NCBI GenBank assembly: GCA_017561615.1
Contig: JAFZBT010000099.1
Location: 1-23,180, forward strand
Length of the DNA stretch: 23,180 bases
Direction: 5' to 3'
Source: Erysipelotrichaceae bacterium
Lineage (GTDB): Bacteria; Bacillota_I; Bacilli_A; Erysipelotrichales; Erysipelotrichaceae
Below are positions 5,529-13,041 of this stretch, piece after piece; position 1 is the stretch's first letter; each line of letters opens with the position of its first letter. A model generated the notes under the pieces. That model saw only the letters and a list, made by a program, of their open reading frames with translations, made no database searches and was not told the DNA's origin. The position numbers and the translations under genes are program-made.

Positions 5529-7079
5529 ATGACAGAAATCGCTGAGAAGATCCCGGAAAGACGCTCCCTGTGGAAAAACATAGCGCTGACGACCATCTGC
5601 CTGGTGCACATCACCTCGCTTTTTCTGGTGAAGGCCGTCATTGACCTCAAGGTCATCCCCGGCAAGTACATCCGCATTCTCGCCATCGTTTTAGGCGTTT
5701 TGAATCTGCTGGTACTGTTATCGGTACTGGCCAAGAGATCATCAAAGATCATCAAGTTCCTGACCGCTCTTCTGTGCGTGCTGATGATCGGCGTCAATGC
5801 CACGGGCACCTATGCTCTTCCCTACTACAAAGGCCGGGTGGAAAAGATGTTCGTCGACATTCCCGATGTTACTGAACTCTACATGAACGTCTACGCGCTC
5901 CAGACATCAGGATATGAGAGCCTGGACGATCTTGTCGGAAAGAAGATGGGAATCCAGACGACCCTGGACATCGAAAACCAGCAGCTGGCCCTTGAGGAAA
6001 TCGAAAAGCAGCTGGACGGCGAGAAGATCGATCTGGTCGAATATGAAGACTTCTACGCGGCAGTCGAAGCGCTGTACAAAGGCGAAGTCGATGCCATAAT
6101 GCTCAATGACGTCTATGCGGAGATCGTCAGCGAAAATGACGACTATGCAAGCTTCGCTGAAGATGCCATGCTGATCGTTCAGATAACCCAGCAGGTCATC
6201 GATGACAATAACAATAAGAAGCCGGATCAGTATACCGGCGACGTCACCAAGAGCCCGTTCATCGTCGGCATTGCCGGAAGCGATAACTTCAAGAGTTCAC
6301 CCACCACAACCGGCCGTACCGATGCCAACATCGTCTGTGTTGTCAACCCCAATACCCGGCAGATCCTGATGATCACCATCCCGCGTGACTCGCATCTGCC
6401 GATCGGCGGTGACACGAAAAAAATGGACAAGATTACCCACGCATCCATCTACGGCATTGAAGCCTGGAAAGATACCGTTTCCTATCTTCTCGGCACGGAA
6501 GTAAACTTCTATGTCCGGGTGAACTTCCGCTCGCTCATCGACATCGTCGACGCCCTGGGCGGCCTGACGATCAACAACCCCTATGCCTTCACATCAACCA
6601 AGCATCAGGTCTGGGACAAGGCCAGAAACAAGGCTGTCTGGATGACATATTCCTATGCTGAAGGCACGATAACCATGACCGGAAATGAGACTCTGCTCTA
6701 CGTCAGAGAAAGATATGCCCTTAAGGACAATGACATGGGCCGCAACCAGCATCAGGCCATCGTCCTGAAGGCCTTGATCGATACCGTCATCAGCAAGGAT
6801 GTCATCACCAAGGCTGATGCCCTGCTGACCGCTCTGGAGGGCAAGTTTCTGACCAACATGACCTCTGATCAGATATTCTCTCTGGTACAGATGCAGCTCA
6901 GCGACATGTCCGGATGGCATTTCACCAATTACAGCCTGACCGGCAGGACCGGCCCGGGCGAAAGCTATGCCATGGGCAAGGGCAAGCAGCTGAGCATGGT
7001 ATTCCTGAATGATGACAGCATCAATGAAGCCAGGCAGCTGATCCAGCGGGTCATGAACAACGAGATCCTGTCCGACTGA
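5529..7079 (+). CDS. LytR-CpsA-Psr (LCP) family glycopolymer ligase
   Basis: LCP enzymes transfer polymers from undecaprenyl diphosphate to peptidoglycan outside the membrane. The protein has 516 residues. Three hydrophobic segments lie at ~17-36, 47-67 and 75-95. Residues ~120-225 form an accessory region resembling solute-binding folds (SLDDLVGKKMGIQTTLD, ALYKGEVDAIMLNDVYAEIV). The LCP domain covers ~245-430, with RTDANIVCVVNPNTRQILMI, TIPRDSH (the conserved Arg region), KITHASIYG, and NFRSLIDIVDALGGL; the second conserved Arg cluster is YVRERYAL. The ATG at 5529 has no SD and lies 9 bases after the -10 box. No later start is convincing, because the first membrane segment begins near residue 17. 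It converges on the surface-polymer operon, whose product it probably attaches to the wall; that link is inference. Confidence 0.93.
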   Translation: MTEIAEKIPERRSLWKNIALTTICLVHITSLFLVKAVIDLKVIPGKYIRILAIVLGVLNLLVLLSVLAKRSSKIIKFLTALLCVLMIGVNATGTYALPYYKGRVEKMFVDIPDVTELYMNVYALQTSGYESLDDLVGKKMGIQTTLDIENQQLALEEIEKQLDGEKIDLVEYEDFYAAVEALYKGEVDAIMLNDVYAEIVSENDDYASFAEDAMLIVQITQQVIDDNNNKKPDQYTGDVTKSPFIVGIAGSDNFKSSPTTTGRTDANIVCVVNPNTRQILMITIPRDSHLPIGGDTKKMDKITHASIYGIEAWKDTVSYLLGTEVNFYVRVNFRSLIDIVDALGGLTINNPYAFTSTKHQVWDKARNKAVWMTYSYAEGTITMTGNETLLYVRERYALKDNDMGRNQHQAIVLKALIDTVISKDVITKADALLTALEGKFLTNMTSDQIFSLVQMQLSDMSGWHFTNYSLTGRTGPGESYAMGKGKQLSMVFLNDDSINEARQLIQRVMNNEILSD

Positions 7080-7100
7080 CAATACGCCAGGAGAGAACCA

Positions 7101-7125
7101 AAGCGGATCCTCATCCGCTTTTTTT
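7101..7125 (+). terminator. Terminator of the LCP gene
   Basis: AAGCGGAT/ATCCGCTT stem with CCTC loop, followed by a run of Ts, 21 bases after the stop codon. Confidence 0.93.
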
Positions 7126-7158
7126 CTGTCAGTTTCTCCTGTCTGACCGCCTAAGCCC

Positions 7159-7189
7159 AAAAGAAAGGGGAATCGCTGGCGATCCACCC
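7159..7189 (-). terminator. Terminator of the surface-polymer operon
   Basis: On the minus strand, GGGTGGATCG-CCAG-CGATTCCCC folds with one bulge and a G-T pair, then reads CTTTCTTTT. It begins 12 bases past the ABC ATPase stop. The stem is imperfect. Confidence 0.55.
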
Positions 7190-7201
7190 TTGATGTCTGT
7201 T

Positions 7202-8113
7202 TTATTTTTCCGGCTGCTGACTTTCGTCTGCGGCTTTCTTTGCCTGGCGGCTGGCCTTTATCGCCTCCGCCTTTCTGATCGTTTCATCCTGCTCTTTGAG
7301 CATCTCCTGACGCTCTATTTCCTTCTGAGCCGCCGCCATTTCCTGCATCTCTTCCTCATTCTTGGGAAGCTGCTTATGATCAAGGAAATAGTCATAGGCC
7401 AGACAGACGGTCTCGACATCTTCACTGAAGACGATCTGTTCGCCCTTGTGCAGCCAGAGTACCTTGTTGCACATGCGGCGCACCTGAGGAATCGAGTGGG
7501 ATACCAGAATGGTCGTTGCCCCATTGGCGATGATGCCGCGCATCTTGGCCTCGCTCTTCTTGCGGAAACCGCCGTCGCCGACTGACAGCACTTCATCCAG
7601 AATCAGAATGTCCGGCTGGATGAGGCAGGCGATGGAAAAGGCCAGACGGGACTTCATTCCGGAAGAAAGCTGCCTAAATGGCGTATCCTGGAAGTTCTGC
7701 AGTTCGGCGAAGGAGATGATCTCATCATACTTCTCGTTCATGAACTTCCGGCTGTAGCCCAGCATGGCGCCTCTCAGATAGGTGTTTTCCCTGACGGTCA
7801 GGTTTCCGTCGAAACCGCTGGAGAGTTCCAGCAGAGCCGCAATGGTGCCGGTCCTGCTGATCGTGCCCTCTGCCGGGGAAAGAATGCCGGAGATGGCCTT
7901 CAGGATGGTTGACTTGCCGGCGCCGTTGGTGCCGATGATGCCCAGCATGTCGCCGTCCTCCAGACTGAAGGTGACGTTTCTGTCCGCCCACAGTTCCCGG
8001 ACGATCAGTTCCTTCTTCAGGAGCTTGATGAAATAGTCCTTCATGCCGGTATTCTTGATGTCTCCGGTAAGGTATTTTACCGATACGTTGTTTACTTCCA
8101 GACGTACTGCCAC
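7202..8113 (-). CDS. Polysaccharide/teichoic acid ABC exporter, ATP-binding protein (TagH/Wzt type)
   Basis: The ATPase of a polymer exporter, acting at the inner face of the membrane with the permease encoded just upstream. It shows Walker A GTNGAGKST (~62-70), signature LSSGMKSRLAF (~150), Walker B DILILDEVLSVGD (~168-180) and the H-loop ILVSHSI. The N-terminal VNNVSVKYLTG and the segment FSLEDGDMLGIIG are typical of TagH/Wzt ATPases. The last ~55 residues are charged and Ala/Glu/Lys rich, a probable coiled coil, in place of the carbohydrate-binding domain of Wzt. There are two GTG starts: 8122 follows no clear SD, whereas 8113 has AGAGGTGG about 5 bases upstream, so I chose 8113 (303 residues). 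It is the last gene of the operon, 15 bases after the permease. Confidence 0.9.
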   Translation of the reverse strand: MAVRLEVNNVSVKYLTGDIKNTGMKDYFIKLLKKELIVRELWADRNVTFSLEDGDMLGIIGTNGAGKSTILKAISGILSPAEGTISRTGTIAALLELSSGFDGNLTVRENTYLRGAMLGYSRKFMNEKYDEIISFAELQNFQDTPFRQLSSGMKSRLAFSIACLIQPDILILDEVLSVGDGGFRKKSEAKMRGIIANGATTILVSHSIPQVRRMCNKVLWLHKGEQIVFSEDVETVCLAYDYFLDHKQLPKNEEEMQEMAAAQKEIERQEMLKEQDETIRKAEAIKASRQAKKAADESQQPEK

Positions 8114-8128
8114 CTGATCCACCTCTTT

Positions 8129-8896
8129 CTACATGTAATAGACGAATTTGGTGTTGTACTTCTCATACAGATAGGCACCAAGCGACAGAACGAACAGCGC
8201 GTCAAAGAAGATCAACAGATGCAGCCAGAGCGGCGGAATGATGCCGTCAATGACAATGCTGCGGAAATAGTAGATGAAGCAGTAGACCGGGTTGATGAAG
8301 AACTTGATCCGGGCAGCTTCCGCGAACTGATTCACGTTATAGAAAATGGCTGACATGTAGGAGATCAGCCTGAGCACGACGTCATAGAAATAGCTTACGT
8401 CCATGAAGAACGTATAAAGGGCGGAAAGCACGAAGCCGGCGCCGATGTTGAACATCAGCAACATGAATATCGGATAAAGCAGGGCAAGGTATTTCCACGA
8501 GAATGACAGTCCGTCGATCCTGATGAATATCATGTAGACCACCATGTTCAGCAGGAAGCTGATGAACACCTGGACATTGCTGGCCAGAACGAACAGGCTC
8601 TTGGGGATGTTGACCTTGTCAATGATCCGGGCATTCTGCCTTAAGGCCCGCATGCCGCTCTTGGTGGCATCGGAGTAGTAGTTGAAGACGATCTGTCCGG
8701 AAAGCAGATAAGTCGTATAGTAAGCGGTAGTGCGGCCGAAGAATTCCATGAAGATCATCCTCATGACCAGAAACATCAGCAAAGGAAGCAGGACGCTCCA
8801 GATCATGCCCAGCCAGGTCCCCTTGTACTTTATCTTGAAATCTCTCTTTACCAGTTCCTCAAACAGGAACTGGTAGTTCTTTATCTTTCTGAACAT
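8129..8896 (-). CDS. Polysaccharide/teichoic acid ABC exporter, permease (TagG/Wzm type)
   Basis: A 255-residue ABC-2 type permease with about six hydrophobic segments. The N-terminal amphipathic stretch ELVKRDFKIKYKGTWLGMIW and the following SVLLPLLMFLVMRMIF are typical of the TagG/Wzm family. FFINPVYCFIYYFRSIVIDG near the C-terminus matches the conserved NP...YYR segment. It should form a dimeric channel that moves a lipid-linked polymer across the membrane, powered by the next gene's ATPase. The SD (GAGAGGAA) is about 11 bases from the ATG, somewhat far. It lies 16 bases after the small membrane-peptide gene. Confidence 0.92.
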   Translation of the reverse strand: MFRKIKNYQFLFEELVKRDFKIKYKGTWLGMIWSVLLPLLMFLVMRMIFMEFFGRTTAYYTTYLLSGQIVFNYYSDATKSGMRALRQNARIIDKVNIPKSLFVLASNVQVFISFLLNMVVYMIFIRIDGLSFSWKYLALLYPIFMLLMFNIGAGFVLSALYTFFMDVSYFYDVVLRLISYMSAIFYNVNQFAEAARIKFFINPVYCFIYYFRSIVIDGIIPPLWLHLLIFFDALFVLSLGAYLYEKYNTKFVYYM

Positions 8897-8912
8897 TACG
8901 GTTCAATTCCTC

Positions 8913-9014
8913 TCAGAACAGTCTGACATTGATCCTGTACAGGATGTAGCAGATCGCCAGAAAGGAAAGCACGGCGATCATCAGCAATACAAATTCACGG
9001 AAGCTTCTCTTCAT
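8913..9014 (-). CDS. Small membrane peptide of 33 residues, unrecognised
   Basis: The product begins MKRSFREFVLLMIAVLSFLA and ends with ILYRINVRLF. It has a basic N-terminus, one hydrophobic helix at ~9-26, and a basic C-terminus, so it should be a single-pass membrane peptide. The ATG at 9014 is chosen because AAAGGAGAGG lies 6 bases upstream, one of the best SD sites in the window; the longer reading frame back to 9095 overlaps the upstream gene and has no comparable SD. It sits between the TagB/TagF-like transferase and the exporter permease in the same direction, behind a candidate internal promoter. A role in assembling or regulating the exporter is a guess from position. I do not recognise a family. 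Confidence 0.6.
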   Translation of the reverse strand: MKRSFREFVLLMIAVLSFLAICYILYRINVRLF

Positions 9015-9044
9015 GTGCCTCTCCTTTCTGTCACATTCCCATAT

Positions 9045-9073
9045 ATGATAGCCCATCTTACGGCAGATGGCAA
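9045..9073 (-). promoter_or_regulatory. Candidate internal promoter before the small peptide and exporter genes
   Basis: On the minus strand, TTGCCA (complement of 9068-9073) and TATCAT (complement of 9045-9050) are 17 bp apart, each a 5/6 match to consensus. Transcription would start about 25 bases before the small-peptide ATG, leaving room for its SD. A 6-bp hairpin (CCATCT/AGATGG) lies in the spacer. Confidence 0.5.
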
Positions 9074-10225
9074 TCAGGACTCCGCCGCCCCGCACTCTTC
9101 AGCGATCATCTCGCCGATGGTGACCGTGGCGTTTCCGCTCTCCCGGATCCCGGCGTCGCGGTGATGCTTTTCGATCTTTTCCGCGTATTTCTTCTCATCA
9201 AAATCCAGGATGATCTGCCTGAGCTGCCCGTTGTCTTGCGCCAGCAGGGCCGGCCAGTCAGCCGGATCGCTGTAGAAGGTCCTCTCCTTCTGATACTCCT
9301 TCAGATCAGGCGCGTAGAGGAAGCAGGGCTTTCCCAGCAGCGAGAAATCCCAGATCGATGAGGAGTAGTCGGTTATCAGCACGTCCGCGGCCAAAAGCAG
9401 CTGCTGCATGTCCGGGTAATCGCTGACATCAGCACCGCCGGCGGCCAGCGGACGGTTCTTCAGATAGTAATGATAGCGTACCAGAAGCTTCCAGCGGCCG
9501 CCGAAGCGCTGGCTGAGCGCCTTCAGCAGCTGAGACTGGTCAAGATCATAAGCGCCGCCATCCAGGCGGTTGCGGAAAGTCGGGGCATACAGAGCGATCC
9601 GGCAGTCAGCCAGGCCGAGCTCTTTTCTGACCGTTTCAGCCGCCTTCTGATCTCCGTTTACCAGAATGTCGTTGCGGGGAAGGCCGCATTCGATTATTTC
9701 GCCTTCATACCGGAACGAACCCCGGATGGTGTCGCGGCTGAAAGCTTCAGAACTGGAGACAAACCAGTCGACTTCCGCCATCTTGGCAATGACGTGCTGT
9801 TTTTCCAGTTCACCGGTATCCCGGCGGTCAGCGCCGACCTGCTTGTAGTCGCCGCCGCCGTGCCAGGTGTTGATGACGGTCTGCTGAGGGCGGAAATGGA
9901 GCAGGGACCAATGCTCAACGTTGTCCACGTAGACGTGACAGGTCAGGGCATGGAAAAGATAGCGGAGCGACTTGTAGCGGACCGTGGTGATTCCCTGTTT
10001 CTTCAGATCAGCGTGGCTTTCCGGGTCGACGAATGCCCAGATGATCTGCAGATCATCCGGGTAATTGGCCCGCAGATACTCGCTTATCACTTTGGGACTG
10101 TCGGAATACTGCCGGCCGGAGAAGGACTGAAACAGCACGCGGTTCTTCACCACCGGAAAAACGCTGAAAACCTTCAGCAGGATCCTTATCAGCTTTTCCA
10201 ACAGATACTTGATTCTCAGTTTCAT
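9074..10225 (-). CDS. CDP-glycerol:polyglycerophosphate transferase-like protein (TagB/TagF family)
   Basis: A 383-residue enzyme of the length of TagB (TagF has an extra domain). Family hallmarks in order: RVLFQSFSGRQYSDSPK (29-45), INTWHGG (118-124) with the catalytic His, GLPRND (181-186), LYAPTFR (212-218), and LITDYSSSIWDFSLLGKP (283-300), which binds the CDP/phosphate part. It should add glycerol phosphate (or another phospho-alditol) from a CDP donor to a lipid-linked acceptor on the cytoplasmic face. The amphipathic basic N-terminus (KYLLEKLIRILLKVF) fits membrane association. Its ATG overlaps the licD stop (ATGA), so the two are probably translationally coupled. Whether it primes or polymerises cannot be read from the sequence. 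Confidence 0.92.
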   Translation of the reverse strand: MKLRIKYLLEKLIRILLKVFSVFPVVKNRVLFQSFSGRQYSDSPKVISEYLRANYPDDLQIIWAFVDPESHADLKKQGITTVRYKSLRYLFHALTCHVYVDNVEHWSLLHFRPQQTVINTWHGGGDYKQVGADRRDTGELEKQHVIAKMAEVDWFVSSSEAFSRDTIRGSFRYEGEIIECGLPRNDILVNGDQKAAETVRKELGLADCRIALYAPTFRNRLDGGAYDLDQSQLLKALSQRFGGRWKLLVRYHYYLKNRPLAAGGADVSDYPDMQQLLLAADVLITDYSSSIWDFSLLGKPCFLYAPDLKEYQKERTFYSDPADWPALLAQDNGQLRQIILDFDEKKYAEKIEKHHRDAGIRESGNATVTIGEMIAEECGAAES

Positions 10226-11115
10226 TTGTTTCCTTCTGACAAATAGTATTTGCCGCGGTAGCTGAGATAGGAGTTGTTCAGATCGATCAGCACGACGTCG
10301 TGCTTCGGACAGCGCTCATCCTCTGCCGGATAGCTCATATAATCGCCGAACAGTCTTTTCAGATAGCGGTCATAGCCGGCGGGCACCGGCATGCTGAGGC
10401 CTGCGAAATCCATCTCCACGGTTTCAAAGTCCCGGCGGGGATGAGGCCAGAACAGCGCCCGGAAGGAAGTCATCAGTTCCTTGACGGTCGCGGAACTGTC
10501 AAAGTCATAGCGGCTCATGGCCTTTTCATGTCTCTTCCAGATGCGGTAGCGTCTCTGCGGGCTGCGCACCAGCGACAGCACCACGGATGTTGCCGTTCTC
10601 AACAGCTTTCCCTGATGATCGGGCAGCCGCTGAACATTGAAGATGCCGAACATCACCGCGTGCCAGATCTGCGCCAGACGGGCCAGCGGGTTTTCCGGGC
10701 AGCCGTCAAAGGGCATGACATCGATGGAGACGCCATGGCAGATGTCCAGATCAGCGCTGTGGCGGTTGATGAAGGTCGTATGGATGTCCGCCAGCTGCAT
10801 GTCAGCCTGGCGGATGTTGGTATTCTCATCGGAGCGGCAGAGAGCGTAGCGGTCATGATCGCCGATCTGCGGCCAGATCTCCCAGAGCTTTTCGTAATCG
10901 CCCCGGGGCATGAAGACATCGATGTCATCATCCCAGGGAATGAAGCCGTGATGGCGGACGGCGCCGATCAACGTGCCGCCGCCGGCCCAGTAGCGCAGGC
11001 CGTTTTCCTTGCAGACAGACTGGAAGTAGCGGAAGATCTCCAGCATCTTATGCTGAAGCTGTTCGACGGTCACTTCACCGAAAACAATGGTCTTTCCGTA
11101 ATCCCTTTCCGTCAT
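10222..11115 (-). CDS. LicD family phosphotransferase
   Basis: A 297-residue protein. The core motif lies at ~45-67: GGGTLIGAVRHHGFIPWDDD followed by IDV. The DDDID acids are the metal-binding centre of the nucleotidyltransferase fold. Downstream HGVSIDVMPFDGCPE matches the second LicD block, and the C-terminal part has DYMSYP. LicD enzymes transfer phosphocholine, or in other members phospho-alditols, from a CDP donor to a surface glycan. No choline uptake or activation genes (licA, licB, licC) are in the window, so the donor is unknown. It starts 4 bases after the sugar transferase stop with SD GAGGTA and overlaps the next gene by 4 bases. Confidence 0.92.
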   Translation of the reverse strand: MTERDYGKTIVFGEVTVEQLQHKMLEIFRYFQSVCKENGLRYWAGGGTLIGAVRHHGFIPWDDDIDVFMPRGDYEKLWEIWPQIGDHDRYALCRSDENTNIRQADMQLADIHTTFINRHSADLDICHGVSIDVMPFDGCPENPLARLAQIWHAVMFGIFNVQRLPDHQGKLLRTATSVVLSLVRSPQRRYRIWKRHEKAMSRYDFDSSATVKELMTSFRALFWPHPRRDFETVEMDFAGLSMPVPAGYDRYLKRLFGDYMSYPAEDERCPKHDVVLIDLNNSYLSYRGKYYLSEGNK

Positions 11116-11119
11116 TTCA

Positions 11120-11806
11120 TTACCTCAGTATCGTCCTTACGGTGTCCAGCAGGATGCCGAGCTCGCCGATCAGGCTGAAATCCCGGAGCATCTCCAGGTT
11201 GTACTTCATCTTGTCGGGCATGACTTTTTCAATGTAGACCCTGTCGGGATCGTCGGCTTCATTAAGCAGGCGGTCCTCGTTGCGGTAGAGGATGCTGGCC
11301 CGGGAAGTTATGCCCGCCGGCATCAGCAGCGTCGCGTTCATCTCATCGGTATAATGCTCAACGTATTTCTCCACTTCCGGGCGGGTGCCGACAAACGACA
11401 TGTTGCCGGCCAGAATGTCCAGCAGCTGCGGAAATTCGTCCAGCCGGTAGTGGCGGATGAAGCGGCCGACGCGGGTAATGCGTCCGTCGTTATTCAGAGT
11501 CAGCAGGCCGCCTCTGGCGGAGGCGTCCGATACCATGGAGCGGAACTTATGGATGCGGAAGATCTTTCCGTAACGGGTGACCCGCCTCTGACGGTAGAAG
11601 ACCGGACCCGGGGAGTCGATGATCACGGCCAGAGCGGTGATCAGCATCACCGGAGAAAGGATGACCAGCAGGATCAGGGAAGCGGCAATGTCAAAGAGTC
11701 TCTTCATAAGAAGGGACAGCTTTCTTTCTGACAGCTTATCATAGTATTTCCTGACCTCATCGTTTTTCATGAAGCCGGGAAGGTCTTCCCATTTTCTCAG
11801 CAGCAT
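11120..11806 (-). CDS. Undecaprenyl-phosphate sugar-1-phosphate transferase (PglC/WbaP C-terminal type)
   Basis: A 228-residue initiating transferase that loads a sugar-1-phosphate onto undecaprenyl phosphate. It has a single N-terminal hydrophobic re-entrant segment (KRLFDIAASLILLVILSP, ~35-52), then SPGPVFYRQRRVTRYGK, FRIHKFRSM, the catalytic Asp-Glu in HYRLDEFPQL, and GNMSFVGTRPE. This is the monotopic PglC-like class, with ~30 extra residues at the N-terminus and ~40 at the C-terminus compared with the minimal enzyme. It follows the aminotransferase by 6 bases, so the likely donor is the amino-sugar nucleotide made by the two preceding genes. The ATG 11806 is preceded by a purine-rich AGAAGAGA. 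Confidence 0.92.
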   Translation of the reverse strand: MLLRKWEDLPGFMKNDEVRKYYDKLSERKLSLLMKRLFDIAASLILLVILSPVMLITALAVIIDSPGPVFYRQRRVTRYGKIFRIHKFRSMVSDASARGGLLTLNNDGRITRVGRFIRHYRLDEFPQLLDILAGNMSFVGTRPEVEKYVEHYTDEMNATLLMPAGITSRASILYRNEDRLLNEADDPDRVYIEKVMPDKMKYNLEMLRDFSLIGELGILLDTVRTILR

Positions 11807-11812
11807 TCTCTT

Positions 11813-13030
11813 CTATTCCTGCCTCATCTCTTCATACACTCTGGCGAGCACTTCGGTGACATAACTGACATCATCGTCGGTAAGCCGGCTGTACAGCGGC
11901 AGGGTAACGACGTTTTCGTAATGAGCGTAGGCGTTGGGGAAATCGGCGATGTCCCAGCCCAGAGCGCGGTAGGCGCTCATCATCGGCAGCGGCTTGTAGT
12001 GGACGTTGCAGCTGACGCCTTCCTCCGCCATCCGGCTGATGAACTGGCAGCGTCTTTCATGGTCAAAGCCCGGCAGCCAGATCAGGTAGAGATGCATGCT
12101 GCTGGTGAAGTCGGGACCGTGATGGATCAGATGGCTGATGCCCAAAGCGTCGCAGGTCTGATCATAGCGGTCGATAATCTGCTTCCTTCTGGCCAGCATC
12201 TGCGGGTATCTCTGAAACTGGGCCAGACCCATGGCGGCGGCCACGTCAGTCATGTTGCACTTGTACCAGGGCCCGATGATGTCATATTCCCAGCTGTCGG
12301 CCCGGCTCTTGGCCAGGGCGTCCTTGGACTGGCCATGCAGGCTGTAGAGCTGATAGAGATGATAGAGTTCCCCGTCGTCGATTCCCGGCAGGGACCGCCA
12401 GCAGCTGCCGCCGCCTTCGGCGGTGGTCAGGTTCTTGACGGCATGGAAGGAGAACGATGAGAAGTCGGCGATCTCGCCGGCCATCTTTCCCTTTCGGCTG
12501 GCTCCCAGCGAGTGGGCGCAGTCGGCGACGACGGCCACCCGGCCCAGAGCCTGCTGGATCCGGCCTTCCGGTTTGAAGACGTCCTTTTTTCTTTCCAAGG
12601 CTTCATAGATGCGCTGATAGTCGCAGATGATGCCGCCCAGATCGACCGGCACCACGGCCTTGGTATGCTCATTGATGGCCTGTTCCATCAGATCGTAATC
12701 CATTTCCAGCGAATCCTTCTGGCAGTCGATGAAGCGGACGGTGGCTCCGCAGTGGATGGCGGCGGAAGCGGAAGCCGTATAGGTATAGGCGGGAACCAGT
12801 ACCTCATCGCCTTCCTTAAGCGCAAGCATTCTCAGATTCAGTTCCTCGGCGGCCGTCGCCGAATTCAGGCAGACGAAAGCCGGGCTGTGACAGTAGTCAG
12901 CCAGCTCTTTTTCCAGTTTCCTGACCCTGGGTCCGGTGGTGATCCAGCCGGAGCGCAGAGCTTGGGCAACCTCATTTATTTCGCTTTCCGTGATGTCCGG
13001 AGGACTGAAGGGAATGTTTCGCTTTTCCAT
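11813..13030 (-). CDS. DegT/DnrJ/EryC1 family sugar-nucleotide aminotransferase (PglE-like)
   Basis: A PLP enzyme of 405 residues that should aminate C4 of a UDP-4-keto-6-deoxy sugar. The start NIPFSPPDITESEINEV, with ALRSGWITTGP, is the classic family N-terminus. The NSATAAEEL block (56-64) binds the PLP phosphate, DCAHSLGA (170-177) holds the PLP-ring Asp, and the Schiff-base lysine is Lys199 in SFHAVKNLTTAEGGG. KCNMTDVAAAMGLAQ and NVHYKPL are further family signatures. A ~20-residue insertion (around RKKDVFKPEGRIQQ) precedes the Asp block. It lies 11 bases after the dehydratase gene; together they convert UDP-GlcNAc to a UDP-4-amino-4,6-dideoxy-N-acetylhexosamine. Amination stereochemistry (gluco or galacto) cannot be read. 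Confidence 0.93.
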   Translation of the reverse strand: MEKRNIPFSPPDITESEINEVAQALRSGWITTGPRVRKLEKELADYCHSPAFVCLNSATAAEELNLRMLALKEGDEVLVPAYTYTASASAAIHCGATVRFIDCQKDSLEMDYDLMEQAINEHTKAVVPVDLGGIICDYQRIYEALERKKDVFKPEGRIQQALGRVAVVADCAHSLGASRKGKMAGEIADFSSFSFHAVKNLTTAEGGGSCWRSLPGIDDGELYHLYQLYSLHGQSKDALAKSRADSWEYDIIGPWYKCNMTDVAAAMGLAQFQRYPQMLARRKQIIDRYDQTCDALGISHLIHHGPDFTSSMHLYLIWLPGFDHERRCQFISRMAEEGVSCNVHYKPLPMMSAYRALGWDIADFPNAYAHYENVVTLPLYSRLTDDDVSYVTEVLARVYEEMRQE

Positions 13031-13041
13031 TTCTCTTTCCT

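Noticed and set aside
8913..9095. 60-residue version of the small membrane peptide
   Set aside because: Its start overlaps the preceding gene and lacks an SD as good as that of the internal ATG at 9014.
9470..10246. Plus-strand ORF of 258 residues
   Set aside because: Antisense to the TagB/TagF-like gene, which has full family motifs and translational coupling.
10300..11178. Plus-strand ORF of 292 residues
   Set aside because: Antisense to licD; no SD and no recognisable domain.
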